From: CAJBVG01 sp044337515
Lineage (GTDB): Bacteria > Bacteroidota > Bacteroidia > Sphingobacteriales > Sphingobacteriaceae
Assembly: GCA_044337515.1 (NCBI GenBank)
Contig: JBIINK010000039.1
Span: 1-20,440, forward strand
Direction of reading: 5' to 3'
Length of the DNA: 20,440 nucleotides
The notes beneath the pieces were generated by a model that saw nothing but the letters and a program-made list of their open reading frames with translations, was not told the origin of the DNA and ran no database searches. Below are positions 19,601-20,440 of this stretch, piece by piece. The position numbers were made by a program, and so were the translations under genes. Every line of letters starts with the position of its first letter. Positions within the stretch are counted from its first letter, which is position 1.

Positions 19601-20010
19601 TCATTTCTACAACATTGAGATGCAGAGAAATAATAACCCGCTGGATTATTTAATGATAATGCCTGAGATGCAGTTAATGTATATTCAAATACACCTACTT
19701 GTAAGGTTAAGTTTGATCCCGGAGGCGGACAATCTTTTGGATCATACGTCGCAACATATAAACTAATACGTGGTGTGTTAAAGTCTACGTTCGCATTTGC
19801 ATTTGTACCATTTACATACGTACTAAAGCCCATGCTGGTAGGCATTGGTGCAGATGACGGACTATTATCTTTAAAAATCGTAAATCTTACTTTGTAAGTA
19901 TCACCAGTAAGGCGAGTAAGACTAATATCGAAACCCGCAAAATGGGATGCTTGCGAAGCGATACTTATGAAAAATAAAAATAAAAAACTTAAATACTTAA
20001 CTGTTCTCAT
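16672..20010 (-). CDS. Secreted multi-repeat protein with type B (gliding-motility-associated) T9SS sorting domain
   Basis: 1112 residues. A signal peptide (1-21, SQA before S22) gives a mature start SHFAGFDISL. The N-terminal region, with DTYKVRFTIFKD, a CCRN motif (133-136), YCVGKPYTIDWQCSDPDGDSL-like text and a TINPKTGIINFIPTRTGRY cadherin/Ig-type strand, is typical of a large bacteroidotal surface-protein family. Six beta-sandwich-like repeats follow, each with W-x3-C and a second Cys 19-20 residues further (W384, W518, W638, W758, W873, W986), the segment between reading (V/I)R..PY.. and D..C. Residues 1025-1112 match the gliding-motility-associated (type B) sorting domain: NVFSPNGDKINDTY (1034-1047), IFNRWGKIVFE, GLGSGTYFYTLE. 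Such cargo is exported by T9SS and usually held at the outer surface (the adhesin SprB is the known example of the class). It lies 58 bases downstream of another type B gene and 14 bases upstream of the giant type A gene. Specific function is unknown. Confidence 0.9.
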   Translation of the reverse strand: MRTVKYLSFLFLFFISIASQASHFAGFDISLTRLTGDTYKVRFTIFKDNSPSSAPMPTSMGFSTYVNGTNANANVDFNTPRISLYVATYDPKDCPPPGSNLTLQVGVFEYTLTASQALSLNNPAGYYFSASQCCRNDGATNVLNSSNLGMNFTMDLPRLSAGSATRYNSTPRYAKAPLAFYCVGKPYTIDWQCSDPDGDSLVFSLIPPSDGNSATKPFGVASYAPGYNINYNILDGVPDLTINPKTGIINFIPTRTGRYLVGFKCEEWRKISGVWTKIGALIREFQLETVICPEAPPVTEDNNNQKKVIVDTINFPDEYSVTFTSRDAGDSIFMYILPNLQDNLLDPNKFEGKWGEDGTLLNGGAVAQNLIISGIGVVKGQFKWKPKCKEHVRDAPYKFTVVVRDQTCPSPFYDSTFVTLFVRKKDNHAPLFTNKYHNQPDTILKTTSINKKTKRYYVNAGERFQLAADSIIKTYDLDSTQVVNIIMQPDAYNPGTANGRFVFSVNQAPIHTTAMFRWDTRCEDMSDTSYKVKFIAFDDDCKLKDSVNFSIEIFIRDQPNQKPRFSNINVDTVRIPEGRTDSFIVAIYDTIPNFYNRFKHITILPDLTDFAVVQANGGSPLLYTQLDGPDSLKVKFTWSPNCANVRSEPYKLILRAIDEACPTLTDIDTIFVYALGPFNSAPEFRDKNDVTYSIIDTTIYGGDVFNFNMFAVDTNQRFDSVYITLDQASEIANPTIVSNIAYVIPAMGKDSARTALHWTTTCSDIRTTPYTARVLARDNECVNPEKSYLTFNITVRERPNYIPQFTFTNSTETVDTLYAGETFNLDLTVLDTTIGEFITLDTTYTNIPFNLPKPTITRAFGLGADTLSTNLNWFIDCSLIRDEPYILKIAAWDGACRNPQDSARHTFKIYVFRNPDLAPNFSIGSDTTIELVAGEKFNLDLNSSSVMNGDSILIASTGEVYGGIAGNLATFEQTNSQGQATATFVWETSCDQIRDSAYTVFFTTSNPPCKTPEDGFRIKFKVIPNTDLTNVIPNVFSPNGDKINDTYKINKQYKVYCDPGFKFTIFNRWGKIVFESADPDFEWAAEGLGSGTYFYTLESRARSQSGTIDIIK
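16939..19143 (-). repeat. Six Cys-paired repeats of 113-134 residues in the 1112-residue protein
   Basis: Repeat anchors are WKPKC, WDTRC, WSPNC, WTTTC, WFIDC and WETSC at residues 384, 518, 638, 758, 873 and 986. In the last five the next Cys follows after exactly 18 residues, and in the first after 19. Spacings shrink towards the C-terminus (134, 120, 120, 115, 113). A likely intradomain disulfide is inferred. Outer boundaries are approximate. Confidence 0.75.
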
Positions 20011-20068
20011 TATGCTATTTTTTAAATCTCAGCTTAGCCAATAACTATGCCAAAACATTTTTTCTTAA

Positions 20069-20440
20069 TTATCTTAAAATGGCTATGGTACCTTTATTCA
20101 AATAGTTTCGTTTACCCAAACCATTCGCTTTTACTATATACACATAGGTTCCTGTTAATAAATACTCTCCACTTAAATCTTTTCCATCCCAAACAAAATC
20201 AGGATCGGTTGATTTAAACACTTCAATTCCCCAACGATTGTAAACAGTAAATTCAAAATCATCTACGTTAGTATAATTTACACTTAGGGTGTTGTTGCGT
20301 TCTCTACCTGGACTAAATATCTGAGGCACTTGAACCATCGTTTTCTTGTCGTCGCACACTCGAACATTTTTTGTTTTCGTAACTACGCAACCAAATCCGT
20401 TGGTAACTGATAAGCTTACTAGGTAATATTCATCGCCATT
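20069..20440 (-). CDS. C-terminal fragment of a PKD-like protein with type B T9SS sorting domain
   Basis: The - strand frame is open from the window edge (first full codon at 20438-20440) for 123 codons to TAA at 20069-20071, so the N-terminal bulk of the gene lies outside. Fragment residues 5-29 (YYLVSLSVTNGFGCVVTKTK and following) look like the last strands of a PKD/Ig-like domain. Residues about 37-123 are a type B sorting domain: VPQIFSPGRERNN (37-50), FEFTVYNRWGIEVFKS (62-77), DFVWDGKDLSGEYLLTGTY (81-99), GTIAILR. The usual FSPNGDGxND box is altered to FSPGRERNN. An internal GTG at 20357-20359 could be taken as a start, but the sequence before it is clearly coding. It is the first gene seen of the - strand run and lies 58 bases upstream of the next type B gene, suggesting a shared transcript. 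Confidence 0.88.
   Translation of the reverse strand, partial: NGDEYYLVSLSVTNGFGCVVTKTKNVRVCDDKKTMVQVPQIFSPGRERNNTLSVNYTNVDDFEFTVYNRWGIEVFKSTDPDFVWDGKDLSGEYLLTGTYVYIVKANGLGKRNYLNKGTIAILR

Noticed and set aside
20011..20068. Bacteroidota-type promoter (TTTG around -33, TAnnTTTG around -7) before the 1112-residue gene
   Set aside because: On the - strand a TTTTGG and a loosely similar TATTG occur, but the spacing and the -7 sequence do not fit the consensus. The 58-base gap is compatible with co-transcription.
20069..20359. A separate 96-residue gene starting at a GTG
   Set aside because: The same frame stays open to the window edge and the residues before the GTG read as the end of a PKD-like domain, so the gene is truncated by the window and not short.

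Overview
The window looks like chromosomal DNA from a Bacteroidota (Flavobacteriia/Cytophagia/Sphingobacteriia type) bacterium. The evidence is AT-rich coding DNA, starts without Shine-Dalgarno sequences, and four secreted proteins whose C-termini match type IX secretion system (T9SS) sorting domains. T9SS is restricted to this phylum and close relatives. No tRNA, rRNA, CRISPR array, transposase or phage gene was seen, and no gene-free stretch exceeds 70 bases.

Left part (1-2468, + strand): a tight run of three housekeeping genes. These are the 3' two thirds of a DPM1-like polyprenol-phosphate mannosyltransferase, ruvB (Holliday-junction motor) and queG (epoxyqueuosine reductase). Gaps are 16 and 12 bases, so they are probably co-transcribed.

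Junction (about 2444-2530): the + strand run meets a - strand run. A palindromic array of 7-base units fills the space. It encodes the last residues and stop codon of queG and overlaps the stop codon of the opposing gene. It is the most unusual non-coding structure here.

Right part (2523-20440, - strand, read from right to left): four head-to-tail genes with gaps of 58, 14 and 68 bases, probably one or two transcripts. In order of transcription: (i) the C-terminal part of a PKD-like protein with a type B (gliding-motility-associated) sorting domain; (ii) a 1112-residue secreted protein with six Cys-containing repeats and a type B sorting domain; (iii) a 2752-residue protein with four beta-helix/CARDB-like modules and a type A sorting domain; (iv) a 1935-residue paralogue with three such modules and a type A sorting domain. 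All are predicted to cross the inner membrane by Sec and the outer membrane by T9SS, ending at the cell surface or outside. Their biochemical role cannot be read from the sequence. Large repetitive adhesin, matrix or glycan-binding proteins are the natural guess.

The most testable new observations are the heptamer palindrome, a cysteine pair found in all five internal beta-helix modules and absent from both N-terminal ones, and the mixing of type A and type B T9SS cargo in one gene run.
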